A stretch of DNA of 49,198 nt from Rhodococcus aetherivorans (GTDB lineage Bacteria > Actinomycetota > Actinomycetes > Mycobacteriales > Mycobacteriaceae), in contig NZ_JAALEG010000044.1 in NCBI RefSeq assembly GCF_011058165.1, positions 1 to 49,198 on the forward strand. Direction: 5' to 3'. Made by a program: the position numbers and the translations under genes. The notes below the pieces were generated by a model. It worked only from the letters and a program-made list of their open reading frames with translations. It did not search any database and was not told where the DNA came from. This document shows, in pieces, positions 7,855-16,697 of the stretch (the first letter of the stretch is position 1; every line of letters begins with the position of its first letter).

Positions 7855-9613
7855 CATCACCGTTCCCGTACTCGTCGTCGGCGGCGGCGGCTGCGGCCTG
7901 ACCACCTCGATCCTGCTCTCCGAGCACGGCATCGACCACCATCTCGTCGAGCGGCACACCGGCACCTCGCCGCTGCCGAAGGCCCACTACCTCAACCAGC
8001 GCACCATGGAGGTGCTCCGGCAGTACGGCGTCGCGGACTCGATCTACGAGGTCGGCACGCCGCCGAAGAACATGGGCAAGACCCGCTGGGTGACCTCCCT
8101 GGGCGGCGACGGCGAACTCGACGGCCGCACCCTGTTCACCCTCGACTCCTTCGGAGGCGGCGGCCTCGAGAACAAGTACGCCGACGACAGCCCGTGCCTG
8201 TCGAGCAACTACCCGCAGGTGCGGCTCGAGCCGCTGCTGCGCGCGCACGCCGAGCAGCGCGCACCGGGCTCGATCCACTTCCACCGGGAACTGGTCTCGT
8301 TCACCCAGGACGACGACGGCGTCGATGCGGTCATCCTCGACCGGGACACGCAGCAGACCTACACCGTCCACGCCCAGTACCTGGTCGCCGCGGACGGCGG
8401 CAAGACCGTGGGCCCCGAACTGGGGGTGACGCTGGAGGGCCCGACCGGGATCCTGGACATGGTCAGCACCCATTTCACCGCGGATCTGTCGCAGTACTGG
8501 GAAGACGACGTGCTGATCACCTGGCTGGTCAACCCGGAAGGGGCCGGCTCGTGGCACAGCGGCGCCATGGCCGCGATGGGACCGACCTGGGGCAAGCATT
8601 CGGAAGAGTTCGTCATCCACTTCACCTTCCGCCCGGACGACCCCAACCGCTTCGACGAAGAGGCCATCGTTCCCCGGCTGCGGGAACTGCTCAAGCTGCC
8701 CGACCTCGAACCGAAGGTGCACAAGGTCAGCCACTGGATCCTCGAAGGGGTGCTCGCCGACAAGTACCAGGTCGGGCGGATCTTCCTCGCCGGGGACGCC
8801 GCCCACCGGCACCCCCCGACCACCGGTCTCGGGCTCAACACCGCGATCCAGGACGCCCACAACCTGGTGTGGAAACTCGCCGCGGTCCTGCGGGGGGACG
8901 CCTCGCCCGCGCTGCTCGACACCTACGAGCCGGAACGGCGCCTGGTGGGCATGCGCAACGTCGACTGGGCCATGTTCACCTTCCTCAACCACATGGTCAT
9001 CGACGCCGGCCTCGGCCTGAGCCCCGATCAGCCCCTCGAGCTCCGCACCCAGGTGTTCCGCGACTTCTTCTCCGACACCCCCATGGGCGAAACCCGCCGG
9101 TCGCGGGCGTTCGAGGTCGCCAACACCCAGCGCACCGAGTTCCAGGCGCACGACCTCGAGATCGGCTTCGCCTACCAGAACGGCGCCCTGGTACCCGACG
9201 GCAGCGACGCTCCGCCGCGGGACCCGATGGGCAGCGTGTACTTCCCCACCACCCGCCCCGGACACCGCCTTCCCCACGCCTGGATCGAACACCACGGCCG
9301 GCGGATCTCCACCCACGATCTCACCGGAACCGATACCGCCTTCGTGCTCGTCACCGGCGCCGAGAGCGAGGCCTGGGTGAGCGCGGCCGACACGGTCGAG
9401 AAGAAGTTCGGGATCCGCATCAAGGTCGTCACGATCGCCGACGGCGCCGACTACACCGATCCCACCGGCCGCTGGAACGAACTGCGCGAGATCGCAGAAG
9501 ACGGGGCGATCCTGGTCCGCCCCGACAACCACGTCGCCTGGCGCAGCGCCGAACGCGCCGCCGCTCCGGCCGACGAGCTCGCCCGCACCGTCGGCACCCT
9601 CCTGTCCCGCTGA
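7847..9613 (+). CDS. FAD-dependent phenol hydroxylase (TfdB-like)
   Basis: A 588-residue class A flavoprotein monooxygenase, close in length to 2,4-dichlorophenol 6-monooxygenase. It has the FAD-binding VLVVGGGGCGLTTSILLSE (residues 8-26), the middle-domain YLVAADGGKT, GDAAH (316-320) followed by RHPPTTGLGLNTAIQDAHNL, and a full C-terminal thioredoxin-like domain. It adds one oxygen to a phenolic ring using NAD(P)H and O2. ATG 7847 follows CCAGGAGCACGCACC. It shares its layout with the truncated monooxygenase at the left edge but is complete. Together with the two-component hydroxylase it would prepare the ring for extradiol cleavage. Substrate specificity is not readable. Confidence 0.9.
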   Translation: MSDITVPVLVVGGGGCGLTTSILLSEHGIDHHLVERHTGTSPLPKAHYLNQRTMEVLRQYGVADSIYEVGTPPKNMGKTRWVTSLGGDGELDGRTLFTLDSFGGGGLENKYADDSPCLSSNYPQVRLEPLLRAHAEQRAPGSIHFHRELVSFTQDDDGVDAVILDRDTQQTYTVHAQYLVAADGGKTVGPELGVTLEGPTGILDMVSTHFTADLSQYWEDDVLITWLVNPEGAGSWHSGAMAAMGPTWGKHSEEFVIHFTFRPDDPNRFDEEAIVPRLRELLKLPDLEPKVHKVSHWILEGVLADKYQVGRIFLAGDAAHRHPPTTGLGLNTAIQDAHNLVWKLAAVLRGDASPALLDTYEPERRLVGMRNVDWAMFTFLNHMVIDAGLGLSPDQPLELRTQVFRDFFSDTPMGETRRSRAFEVANTQRTEFQAHDLEIGFAYQNGALVPDGSDAPPRDPMGSVYFPTTRPGHRLPHAWIEHHGRRISTHDLTGTDTAFVLVTGAESEAWVSAADTVEKKFGIRIKVVTIADGADYTDPTGRWNELREIAEDGAILVRPDNHVAWRSAERAAAPADELARTVGTLLSR

Positions 9614-9720
9614 GCCGACGCCGCACACGCCGTCCCGGCGACCGACTCCCCGCGCACTCACCAGCGCATACCTCGGTCGGTCGCCGGGGTGGCATACCAG
9701 TCGAAAGGAAACACCCACCG

Positions 9721-11709
9721 ATGTCCGGTCCCGAGCCCGAACTGTTGTGGTCTCCCGCTGCCGAGCGGGTCGCCTCCTGCCGGATGTCGCAGTACCAGCG
9801 CTGGCTCGCCACCGAAAAGAACGTGAGCACCACCGATTACCGGTCGCTGTGGCAATGGTCGGTGACCGATCCGGAGGGATTCTGGTCCTCGATCTGGGAG
9901 TACTTCGACGTCCTCGCCTCGGTTCCCGCTTCCACCGCGCTGGCCGCAGACAAGATGCCCGGGGCGCAGTGGTTCCCCGGGGCGCGGCTGAACTGGGCGG
10001 AGAACCTGCTACGGCACATCGACGCCGACGGCCCGGCAATCATTTCGCTCGACGAGGACGGCCACCGATCCGAGATCGGGCGGGCGCAGCTGGTGTCCCA
10101 GGTCGCCACTCTCGCCGCACAGTTCCGCGCCATGGGGGTGCGCCCCGGCGACCGGATCGCGGCGGTGCTGCCGAACATCGCGCCGACCGTGGTCGCGGTG
10201 CTTGCCGCGGCCAGCGTCGGCGCGGTGTGGTCCTGCTGCGCACCGGACTTCGGTCTCAAGGGACTGCTGGACCGGTTCACCCAGATCGAACCGACCGTGC
10301 TCATCGGCGTCGACGGCTACCGGTTCAACCACAAGACCGTCGACCGCCGCGCCCTGCTCGCCGAGCTGCAGGCCCACCTGCCCACCGTCGAAAACACCAT
10401 CATGGTCCGCCACCTCGACAGCACGGCACCGCTTCCCGTCGGTGTCCTCGATTTCGCCGAGCTGATCACCGGTGACGCCGAACCTCGGTACGAGCAGGTG
10501 CCGTTCGACCATCCCCTGTGGATCCTCTACAGCTCCGGCACCACCGGACTGCCCAAGGGCATCGTGCACTCCCACGGCGGCATCCTGCTCGAATCCCTCA
10601 AGGCCAACGCCCTGCACTACGACCTCGGCCCCACCGATCGGGTGTTCATCGCCGCCAGCACCGCATGGGTGGTGTGGAACATGCTCGTCGACGCCATGGT
10701 CACCGGCGCGACCATCGTCACCTACGACGGCAGCCCCACCGCCGACGGCCCCGACACCCTGTTCCGTATCTGCGGTAAGAAACGCGTCACCCGTTTCGGC
10801 ACCGGAGCCGCCTACCTGACCCTGTGCGAAAAGGCCGGCGCCACACCGGGTGAGGACTTCGACCTCGGCTCCCTGCGGTCGATCATGAGCACCGGCTCGC
10901 CGCTGCCCGACTCCACCTGGGCCTGGGTCTACCGAGAGATCGCACCGGATGTGCATCTCGGATCCGACAGCGGCGGCACCGATGTGGCCACCGCATTCGT
11001 CGGCGCCAATCCCCTCCAGCCGGTGTACACGGGCGAGCTGCAGGGACCGTGCCTCGGCGTCGCCGTCGAGGCCTGGGATGCCGAGGGACACCCGCTGATC
11101 GACGAGGTCGGGGAGATGGTGATCACCGCGCCGATGCCGTCGATGCCGATCTACTTCTGGAACGACCCCGACGGTCACCGCTACCACGACGCGTACTTCG
11201 ACACCTTTCCCGGAGTGTGGCGGCACGGCGACTGGATCACCGTCACCGACCGCGGCAGCTGCCTGATCCACGGCCGCTCCGATTCGACCATCAACCGCGG
11301 CGGTGTGCGGATGGGCTCGGCCGACATCTACCAGGCCGTCGAAGCCCTCCCCGAGATCGCCGACGCCCTGGTCATCGGCGCCGAACTCCCCGACGGCGGC
11401 TACCACATGCCCCTGTTCGTGGTACTCCACCCCGGATACGACCTCGACGACGCTCTCGTCGACAAGATCCGCACCACCATCCGCACCGAGGTCTCCCCCC
11501 GCCACGTGCCCGACGAGATCGTCGACGTCCCGGCCGTACCCACCACCCGCACCGGCAAGCGCCTCGAGGTGCCGATCAAGAAGCTCATCCAAGGGGCCCC
11601 GCCGGAGACTGCACTGAACCGGTCCACCGTCGCCGATACCGACGCTCTGGACTGGTACATCGACTATGCCAACGCCTTTCACCGCTCTCGCCAGACACAG
11701 GATCAGTGA
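9721..11709 (+). CDS. Acetoacetate-CoA ligase-like acyl-CoA synthetase
   Basis: A 662-residue AMP-forming ligase of the AacS subgroup: an N-terminal ACAS_N-like region (LWQWSVTDPEGFWSSIWEYF), the P-loop YSSGTTGLPKGIVHSHGG from residue 270, GSDSGGTDVATAF, the hinge DHGRS-like block HGDWITVTDRGSCLIHGRSD and the catalytic lysine region TRTGKRLEVPIKK near the end. ATG 9721 follows AAAGGAA, 107 bases after the hydroxylase. It activates a short oxo acid with ATP and CoA. Acetoacetate is the family substrate and would be released if the FAH-family enzyme acts like fumarylacetoacetase. Another short-chain acid from ring cleavage is equally possible. Confidence 0.88.
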   Translation: MSGPEPELLWSPAAERVASCRMSQYQRWLATEKNVSTTDYRSLWQWSVTDPEGFWSSIWEYFDVLASVPASTALAADKMPGAQWFPGARLNWAENLLRHIDADGPAIISLDEDGHRSEIGRAQLVSQVATLAAQFRAMGVRPGDRIAAVLPNIAPTVVAVLAAASVGAVWSCCAPDFGLKGLLDRFTQIEPTVLIGVDGYRFNHKTVDRRALLAELQAHLPTVENTIMVRHLDSTAPLPVGVLDFAELITGDAEPRYEQVPFDHPLWILYSSGTTGLPKGIVHSHGGILLESLKANALHYDLGPTDRVFIAASTAWVVWNMLVDAMVTGATIVTYDGSPTADGPDTLFRICGKKRVTRFGTGAAYLTLCEKAGATPGEDFDLGSLRSIMSTGSPLPDSTWAWVYREIAPDVHLGSDSGGTDVATAFVGANPLQPVYTGELQGPCLGVAVEAWDAEGHPLIDEVGEMVITAPMPSMPIYFWNDPDGHRYHDAYFDTFPGVWRHGDWITVTDRGSCLIHGRSDSTINRGGVRMGSADIYQAVEALPEIADALVIGAELPDGGYHMPLFVVLHPGYDLDDALVDKIRTTIRTEVSPRHVPDEIVDVPAVPTTRTGKRLEVPIKKLIQGAPPETALNRSTVADTDALDWYIDYANAFHRSRQTQDQ

Positions 11710-11717
11710 GGACTGCC

Positions 11718-12344
11718 GTGACCGACACCGTCGAGAACCCTGCACCCCACCGGCTCGAGCCTGTCGAAGACCGGGCGCTCGAGGCGTTGTTCACCGCGGC
11801 GCGGACCGCGAACACCTTCGCACCCATCCCGGTGTCCGACGAACACCTCACCGAGATCTGGGAGCTGGCACGCTGGGCACCGACCGGGGCCAATACTCAG
11901 CCGCTGCGAGTGGTGTTCGTACGCACCGAGTCCGGGCGTCATCGTCTGGTCGCCCACATGAACGACGGCAACAAGGCCAAGACCGCTTCGGCTCCGGCCG
12001 CGGCGATCCTGGCCGTCGACACCCGGTTCCACGACCATATGGGCACGCTGCTGCCGTTCAAGCCCGAACTCGGGCCGCTCTACGAATCGAACGAGGCAGT
12101 CCGGTCGGCCACCGCCCAGCTGAACGCGGCGCTGCAGGCCGGCTACTTCATCCTCGCCGTCCGGGCCCGCGGTCTGGCGGCCGGGCCGATGAGCGGCTTC
12201 GACGCCGCCGCACTCGATGCCGACTTCTTCCCCGACGGGCAGTGGCGGTCGCTGCTGGTCGTCAACATCGGCTACCCGGGGCAGAATCCGTGGTTCGAGC
12301 GGCTTCCGCGCCTCGAGCACACCGAGTGCCTCCGCTGGGAGTGA
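11718..12344 (+). CDS. Nitroreductase-family protein (RutE/HadB-like)
   Basis: A 208-residue FMN-dependent nitroreductase-fold protein similar to malonic semialdehyde reductase RutE and to HadB of chlorophenol clusters. Visible are ARTANTFAPIPVSDEHL, LWELARWAPTGANTQPLR-type FMN-binding sequence (ELARWAPTGANTQPLRVV, near residue 48), a middle helix NAALQAGYFILAVRARGLAA and GPMSGFD. GTG 11718 is preceded by GAGGA with 5 bases spacing, and the gene begins 8 bases after the ligase stop. It may reduce a semialdehyde, an enone or a quinone produced by the neighbouring hydroxylases. It ends the rightward operon and converges on the Lrp-type regulator. Confidence 0.82.
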   Translation: MTDTVENPAPHRLEPVEDRALEALFTAARTANTFAPIPVSDEHLTEIWELARWAPTGANTQPLRVVFVRTESGRHRLVAHMNDGNKAKTASAPAAAILAVDTRFHDHMGTLLPFKPELGPLYESNEAVRSATAQLNAALQAGYFILAVRARGLAAGPMSGFDAAALDADFFPDGQWRSLLVVNIGYPGQNPWFERLPRLEHTECLRWE

Positions 12345-12355
12345 TCGTGGGTTAC

Positions 12356-12832
12356 TTACTCCGCGAGCGTGTCGAGCAGTGGTCGGACCCGGTAGTCCAC
12401 CATTTCGCGCATCACCAAGGCCGTCGTGGTGCGTTTGACGCCCTTGATGTTCAGGATGTCCCCGGCGACGCGATACAGATCGTCCGCGTCCCGGGCTGCG
12501 ACGTGGACGAGCAGATCGGCGACGCCGCTGAGGCCGTGCACTTCCAGAACTTCGGGTATCGCGTCGAGTGCGGCCCCGACCCGGTCGAGTTTGCGCTGGG
12601 TGACGTTGGTGAGCACATACGCCTGCAGCGGATACCCGAGGATTGCCGGGTCGATGCGGCGTTCGAACGAGCGCAGCGCCCCCGCCTCGTCGAGCTTGCT
12701 CAAACGTGCTTGAACAGTGTTGCGGGACAGACCTGTTCGCTCGGCCACCGCCAGGACGGTGGCGCGGGGGTCGTCGGACAGGGCGGTCAGGATTCGCGCG
12801 TCGATCCGGTCGGCTCGGTGTGTGCTTGGCAC
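12356..12832 (-). CDS. Lrp/AsnC-family transcriptional regulator
   Basis: A 158-residue regulator: N-terminal winged helix (RIDARILTALSDDPRATVLA, then GLSRNTVQARLSKLDEAGAL), followed by a RAM ligand domain (YVLTNVTQRKLDRVGAAL, VHGLSGVADLLVHVAARDAD). GTG 12832 is chosen because GGGAGGTGG lies 5 bases upstream; the frame is open to 12856. The gene is divergent from the E1/E2 pair, with a 265-base shared region that includes an AT-richer stretch at 12870-12910. It is therefore a likely local regulator of the 2-oxo acid dehydrogenase genes, responding to an amino acid or oxo acid (inference). Confidence 0.9.
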   Translation of the reverse strand: MPSTHRADRIDARILTALSDDPRATVLAVAERTGLSRNTVQARLSKLDEAGALRSFERRIDPAILGYPLQAYVLTNVTQRKLDRVGAALDAIPEVLEVHGLSGVADLLVHVAARDADDLYRVAGDILNIKGVKRTTTALVMREMVDYRVRPLLDTLAE

Positions 12833-13097
12833 AGTGCCCACCTCCCTTTCGTCCACACCCGCCAGCGGGGTGCATAATGCTCAATTTTCGGTTCCAGTAT
12901 TGCGCAAACAGACACCCGCTGGTGGACTGTTGTAACACCCCGCAGGTCGGGCAGCCTCCCAGACACAATCCGGTGGGCATCCCCATTCCTTCGCCGCTCG
13001 GCCGCGTCTCATCCGTCGCCGGCCGAGCCGGCTCCCCTCGGCACCTGATGCAGTAGTCCTGCCCGGTTCCGCGTTGTTGTCTTCAAGGAGAATTCCG
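12833..13097. promoter_or_regulatory. Divergent intergenic region, Lrp-type regulator / E1 gene
   Basis: 265 bases with no plausible gene. The stretch 12870-12910 (TGCATAATGCTCAATTTTCGG and onward) is noticeably richer in A and T than the flanks, as expected for promoter and Lrp-type binding sequence. The ribosome site AAGGAG of the E1 gene is at its right end. No definite operator was identified. Confidence 0.4.
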
Positions 13098-15449
13098 ATG
13101 TCCCTGCCCGTGTCCCTCGACTCCGTGACCCCGCACCCCACCGACCACACCGGTGCGTCCGAGGACCTTGCCGCCCTCGAGGCGATCCGGCAGCGGGTGT
13201 TGTGGCTGTCGACCTCGATGATCCACCACGCGAACCGGGTCCGCCCCAACCCCACCGGCCTGAAAGTCGGTGGCCATCAAGCGTCCTGCGCGTCGATGGT
13301 CTCGATCATGACCACCCTGTGGTTCGAGCACCTGCAGCCCGGGGACCGGGTCTCGGTCAAACCCCACGCCTCCCCGGTGCTGCACAGCATCAACTATCTG
13401 CTCGGCGAACTGGACGAGAAGTACCTGACCACCCTGCGCGAGTTCGGGGGCCTGCAGTCGTATCCGAGCCGGTCGAAGGACCCGGACACGGTCGACTACT
13501 CCACCGGGTCGGTCGGGATCGGCGCCACCGCCCCGATCTGGGGTGCGATGGCCCGCCGCTACGTCGACACCCACCTCGGCGACACCGGCCGGGGCCGGCA
13601 GTACTCACTGGTCGGCGACGCCGAACTCGACGAGGGCGCGGTCTGGGAGGCCATCCTCGATCCCGGTATCACCGACCTCGGTGAGGTGGTGTGGATCGTC
13701 GATCTGAACCGCCAGTCCCTGGACCGGGTGGTGCCCCACATCGCCGCCCGCCGCCTGGAGAAGATGTTCGACGCCGCCGGCTGGCAGGTCGTCACCGTCA
13801 AATTCGGCACGCTGCTCGAAGAACTGTTCGCCCGACCCGGCGGGGATGCGCTGCGCACCCGCATCCTGGACATGCCGAATCCGGAATACCAGCGGCTGCT
13901 GCGCTGCACCCCGGCCGAGGTCCGCGACCGGCTGCCCGGCGACGGCCCCGGCAGCACGCAGATCGCCGAGCTGATCGCCACCCTCGACGATGCGACACTC
14001 ACCGCCGCGGTCCGCAACCTCGGCGGACACGATCTTCGAGCCCTCTCGGAGGCGTACCGGCAGATCGACGACACCCGCCCCACGGTGATCATCGCCTACA
14101 CCATCAAGGGCTACGGCCTGCCCACCGAAGGCCACCCGCAGAACCACTCCGCGCTGCTGACCGTCGACGAATACACGCAACTGGCCTCGGCCTTGGGAAT
14201 GGACCCGCAGCACCCGTGGGGCCGGTTCGCGGCCGACACCTCAGCAGGACAGCTGTGCCAGAGCACCGCCGATCGGCTGCGGCGCGACGCGACCCCGGCG
14301 CTGCCGAACCTGACGATTCCCACCGATATCGGCCGCACCCCCAAGGGCACCGCCACCACCCAAGCCGCCCTCGGCCGGGTACTGCTGGACCTGACCCGCG
14401 AAGCCCCCGAGGCCGCCGGGCGGGTGGTCACCGTCAGCCCCGACGTCAGCTCCACCACCAACCTCGGCGGCTGGGTGAACAAGGTCGGCGTGTGGTCGGC
14501 GGCCGAGCGGCACAACTGGTTCGCCGACGACGCCGAAACGATCATGCACTGGAACGAACGCCCCACCGGCCAGCACATGGAACTCGGCATCGCCGAAACC
14601 AACCTGGTCGGACTGATCGGCGAACTCGGCGCCACCTGGAGCCGCTGGGGCCAGCCGCTGCTGCCCATCGGGGTGCTCTACGACCCGTTCGTCGAACGCG
14701 CCCTCGAGCCCTGGTCGTACGGCATCTACGCCGGCGGACAGTCCATCCTCGTCGGCACCCCCTCCGGGGTCACCCTCGCCGCCGAAGGCGGTGCGCACCA
14801 GTCGATCAAGACCCCCTCGATCGGTCTCGAACAACCCGGCTGCATCAGCTACGAACCGGCCTTCGCGATCGACGTCGAATGGACCCTGCTCGCCTCCCTC
14901 GCCCGGCTCGGCCGCCCCGACGGCACCTCCGCGTACCTGCGGCTGTCCACCCGCCCGGTCGATCAGACCCTTGCCGCCGTGCCCACCGACCCGGCCGCGC
15001 GCGAACGCCGCCGCCGCCAGGTCGTCGCCGGTGGCTACCCGATCCGGCGCCGCGACGACGCGCAGGCCACGATCGTGGCGATGGGCGCGATGATCACGGA
15101 AGCGCTCGCCGCCGCCGACCGGCTCGAGGCCTCCGGTGCGCCGGCCGACGTGCTGTGCATCACCAGCCCCGGACTGCTGTTCGAGGCCTGGCAGGCCCGC
15201 CAGGGCCGAGCCTCGGGTCAGAGCTGGATCCTCGATCAGCTCTTCCCCGCCGACCGCGCCACCCCGATGGTCACCGTCCTCGACGGCCACCCCCACACCC
15301 TCGCCTTCCTCGCCGGCATCAACCGGGTGCGCAGCACCTGCCTCGGTGTCAGCAAGTTCGGGCAGGTCGGCGGGCTCGACGACGTCTACCGCTACCACGG
15401 CATCGACACCGACAGCATCGTCGCCGCCGCCCTCGACCTCCTCCCCTGA
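13098..15449 (+). CDS. 2-oxo acid dehydrogenase E1 component (AceE-like, thiamine-dependent)
   Basis: A 783-residue single-chain E1 of the AceE/transketolase type, shorter than housekeeping AceE (about 880-930). The N-terminal half has GLKVGGHQASCASM, SVKPHASPVLHSINYLLG and the thiamine diphosphate motif VGDAELDEG through DLNRQSLDRVV (residues 171-210). The C-terminal half has HMELGIAETNLVGLIGELG and PSIGLEQPGCISYEP. It decarboxylates a 2-oxo acid and passes the acyl group to a lipoyl domain. ATG 13098 has AAGGAG 8 bases upstream. The E2 gene follows after 41 bases. With no E3 gene here, the pair probably uses the housekeeping dihydrolipoamide dehydrogenase. Location in the catabolic island suggests a substrate other than, or besides, pyruvate (inference). 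Confidence 0.88.
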   Translation: MSLPVSLDSVTPHPTDHTGASEDLAALEAIRQRVLWLSTSMIHHANRVRPNPTGLKVGGHQASCASMVSIMTTLWFEHLQPGDRVSVKPHASPVLHSINYLLGELDEKYLTTLREFGGLQSYPSRSKDPDTVDYSTGSVGIGATAPIWGAMARRYVDTHLGDTGRGRQYSLVGDAELDEGAVWEAILDPGITDLGEVVWIVDLNRQSLDRVVPHIAARRLEKMFDAAGWQVVTVKFGTLLEELFARPGGDALRTRILDMPNPEYQRLLRCTPAEVRDRLPGDGPGSTQIAELIATLDDATLTAAVRNLGGHDLRALSEAYRQIDDTRPTVIIAYTIKGYGLPTEGHPQNHSALLTVDEYTQLASALGMDPQHPWGRFAADTSAGQLCQSTADRLRRDATPALPNLTIPTDIGRTPKGTATTQAALGRVLLDLTREAPEAAGRVVTVSPDVSSTTNLGGWVNKVGVWSAAERHNWFADDAETIMHWNERPTGQHMELGIAETNLVGLIGELGATWSRWGQPLLPIGVLYDPFVERALEPWSYGIYAGGQSILVGTPSGVTLAAEGGAHQSIKTPSIGLEQPGCISYEPAFAIDVEWTLLASLARLGRPDGTSAYLRLSTRPVDQTLAAVPTDPAARERRRRQVVAGGYPIRRRDDAQATIVAMGAMITEALAAADRLEASGAPADVLCITSPGLLFEAWQARQGRASGQSWILDQLFPADRATPMVTVLDGHPHTLAFLAGINRVRSTCLGVSKFGQVGGLDDVYRYHGIDTDSIVAAALDLLP

Positions 15450-15490
15450 CCTGGCACCGTTCACACATCACCGGAAACAGAAGAGACCCC

Positions 15491-16669
15491 ATGACCACCG
15501 GACAACTCACCGGCACCACCGTGCGCATGCCGGCCCTCGGCGAGAGCGTCGACGAGGGCACCGTCACCCGCTGGCTCAAACGACCCGGCGACCACGTCAC
15601 CGCCGAAGAACCGTTGCTCGAGGTCGCCACCGACAAGGTCGACACCGAGATCCCCTCCCCCGTCACCGGTGTCCTGCAACGCATCCTCGCCGAGGAGAAC
15701 GACGTCGTCGCCGTCGGCGCCGACCTGGCCGTCATCGCCGAACCGGACACCGGATCGGTGGATACACCCTCTGAGCCACCCATCCCGGCGCCTGCTGCGA
15801 ATCCGGCACCCCCGGCCGCGGCGGCGCCGGTGGCGCCGGTGGCGGCGGCGCCGGTGGCGCCGGTGGCGGCGGCTCCTCCCCTGCGGCCGTCGCCCCCGGC
15901 ACCGCCCCCCACACCGAAAGACGCTGCCCCACAACCGAAGGACCCCGAGACCGGCGACACCACAGTGGAAAAGCTGCCCCGCATCCGCCGCACCATCGCC
16001 CGGCGAATGGTCGAGTCGCTACAAACCGCCGCCCAGCTGACTACGGTGTTCGAGGTGGACGTCACCGCCATCGCCCGGTTGCGCACCACCTACAAGGACG
16101 AGTTCTACGACCGCACCGGCATCAAGCTCTCGTTCCTGCCGTTCTTCGCCAAGGCCGCCGTCGACGCGCTCGCGCAGCACCGGATTCTGAACGCTTCGCT
16201 GAACAGCGAGGTCACCGAGGTGACCTATTTCGACCATTGCCACCTGGGCATCGCCGTCGACAGCGACAAAGGGCTGATGGTGCCGGTCATCCGCGATGCC
16301 CAGAATCTCGGGATCGAAGGGCTCGCCCGGGCCATCGCCGACAAGGCCGAACGCGTCCGCACCGGCACCATCTCCCCGGACGAACTGACCGGCGGCACCT
16401 TCACCCTCACCAACACAGGAAGCCGCGGCGCCCTGTTCGACACCCCGATCCTCAACCAGCCCCAGACCGGCATCCTCGGCGTCGGTGCCGTGGTCGAACG
16501 ACTGATCCCCATCCGAGCCGACGGTGAACTCCGCATCGACGTGCGCTCGATGGCCTACCTGTCGATCACCTACGACCACCGCATCGTCGACGGCGCCGAC
16601 GCCGCCCGCTTCCTCACCACAGTCAAGAACACCCTCGAATGCGGCTTCACCACAACCGACCTGACCTGA
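15491..16669 (+). CDS. Dihydrolipoamide acyltransferase E2 without a recognisable E3-binding domain
   Basis: A 392-residue E2: one N-terminal lipoyl domain (residues 10-85) with the lipoylated Lys49 in VATDKVDTEIP, a long Pro/Ala linker (about 90-160) and a CoA acyltransferase domain with KLSFLPFFAKAAVDAL, GTFTLTNTGSRGALFDTPIL and the catalytic DHRIVDGADAARFL. The usual 35-residue peripheral-subunit-binding domain between linker and catalytic domain is not visible: the linker runs directly into VEKLPRIRRTIARRMVESL. It forms the acyl-CoA product for the adjacent E1. ATG 15491 is fixed by the start of the lipoyl domain. The linker carries a perfect DNA duplication. Confidence 0.9.
   Translation: MTTGQLTGTTVRMPALGESVDEGTVTRWLKRPGDHVTAEEPLLEVATDKVDTEIPSPVTGVLQRILAEENDVVAVGADLAVIAEPDTGSVDTPSEPPIPAPAANPAPPAAAAPVAPVAAAPVAPVAAAPPLRPSPPAPPPTPKDAAPQPKDPETGDTTVEKLPRIRRTIARRMVESLQTAAQLTTVFEVDVTAIARLRTTYKDEFYDRTGIKLSFLPFFAKAAVDALAQHRILNASLNSEVTEVTYFDHCHLGIAVDSDKGLMVPVIRDAQNLGIEGLARAIADKAERVRTGTISPDELTGGTFTLTNTGSRGALFDTPILNQPQTGILGVGAVVERLIPIRADGELRIDVRSMAYLSITYDHRIVDGADAARFLTTVKNTLECGFTTTDLT
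15824..15871 (+). repeat. Two perfect 24-bp tandem copies in the E2 linker
   Basis: Two identical 24-base copies encode APVAPVAA twice in the flexible Pro/Ala linker of the E2 protein. Such repeats vary readily in copy number and would change the length of the swinging arm. Confidence 0.8.
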
Positions 16670-16697
16670 CCGCCCACCACACCCGGAAGGAGCAAGC

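Noticed and set aside
7820-10039. Reverse-strand frame of 739 codons under the TfdB-like gene
   Set aside because: Gly/Val/Asp-rich composition with no domain; the plus-strand gene has clear FAD motifs.
120-12884. Shared 12-mer GCATAATGCTCA at 120-131 and 12872-12883
   Set aside because: A single 12-base match in 49 kb is expected by chance, and the contexts (coding edge and intergenic region) differ.
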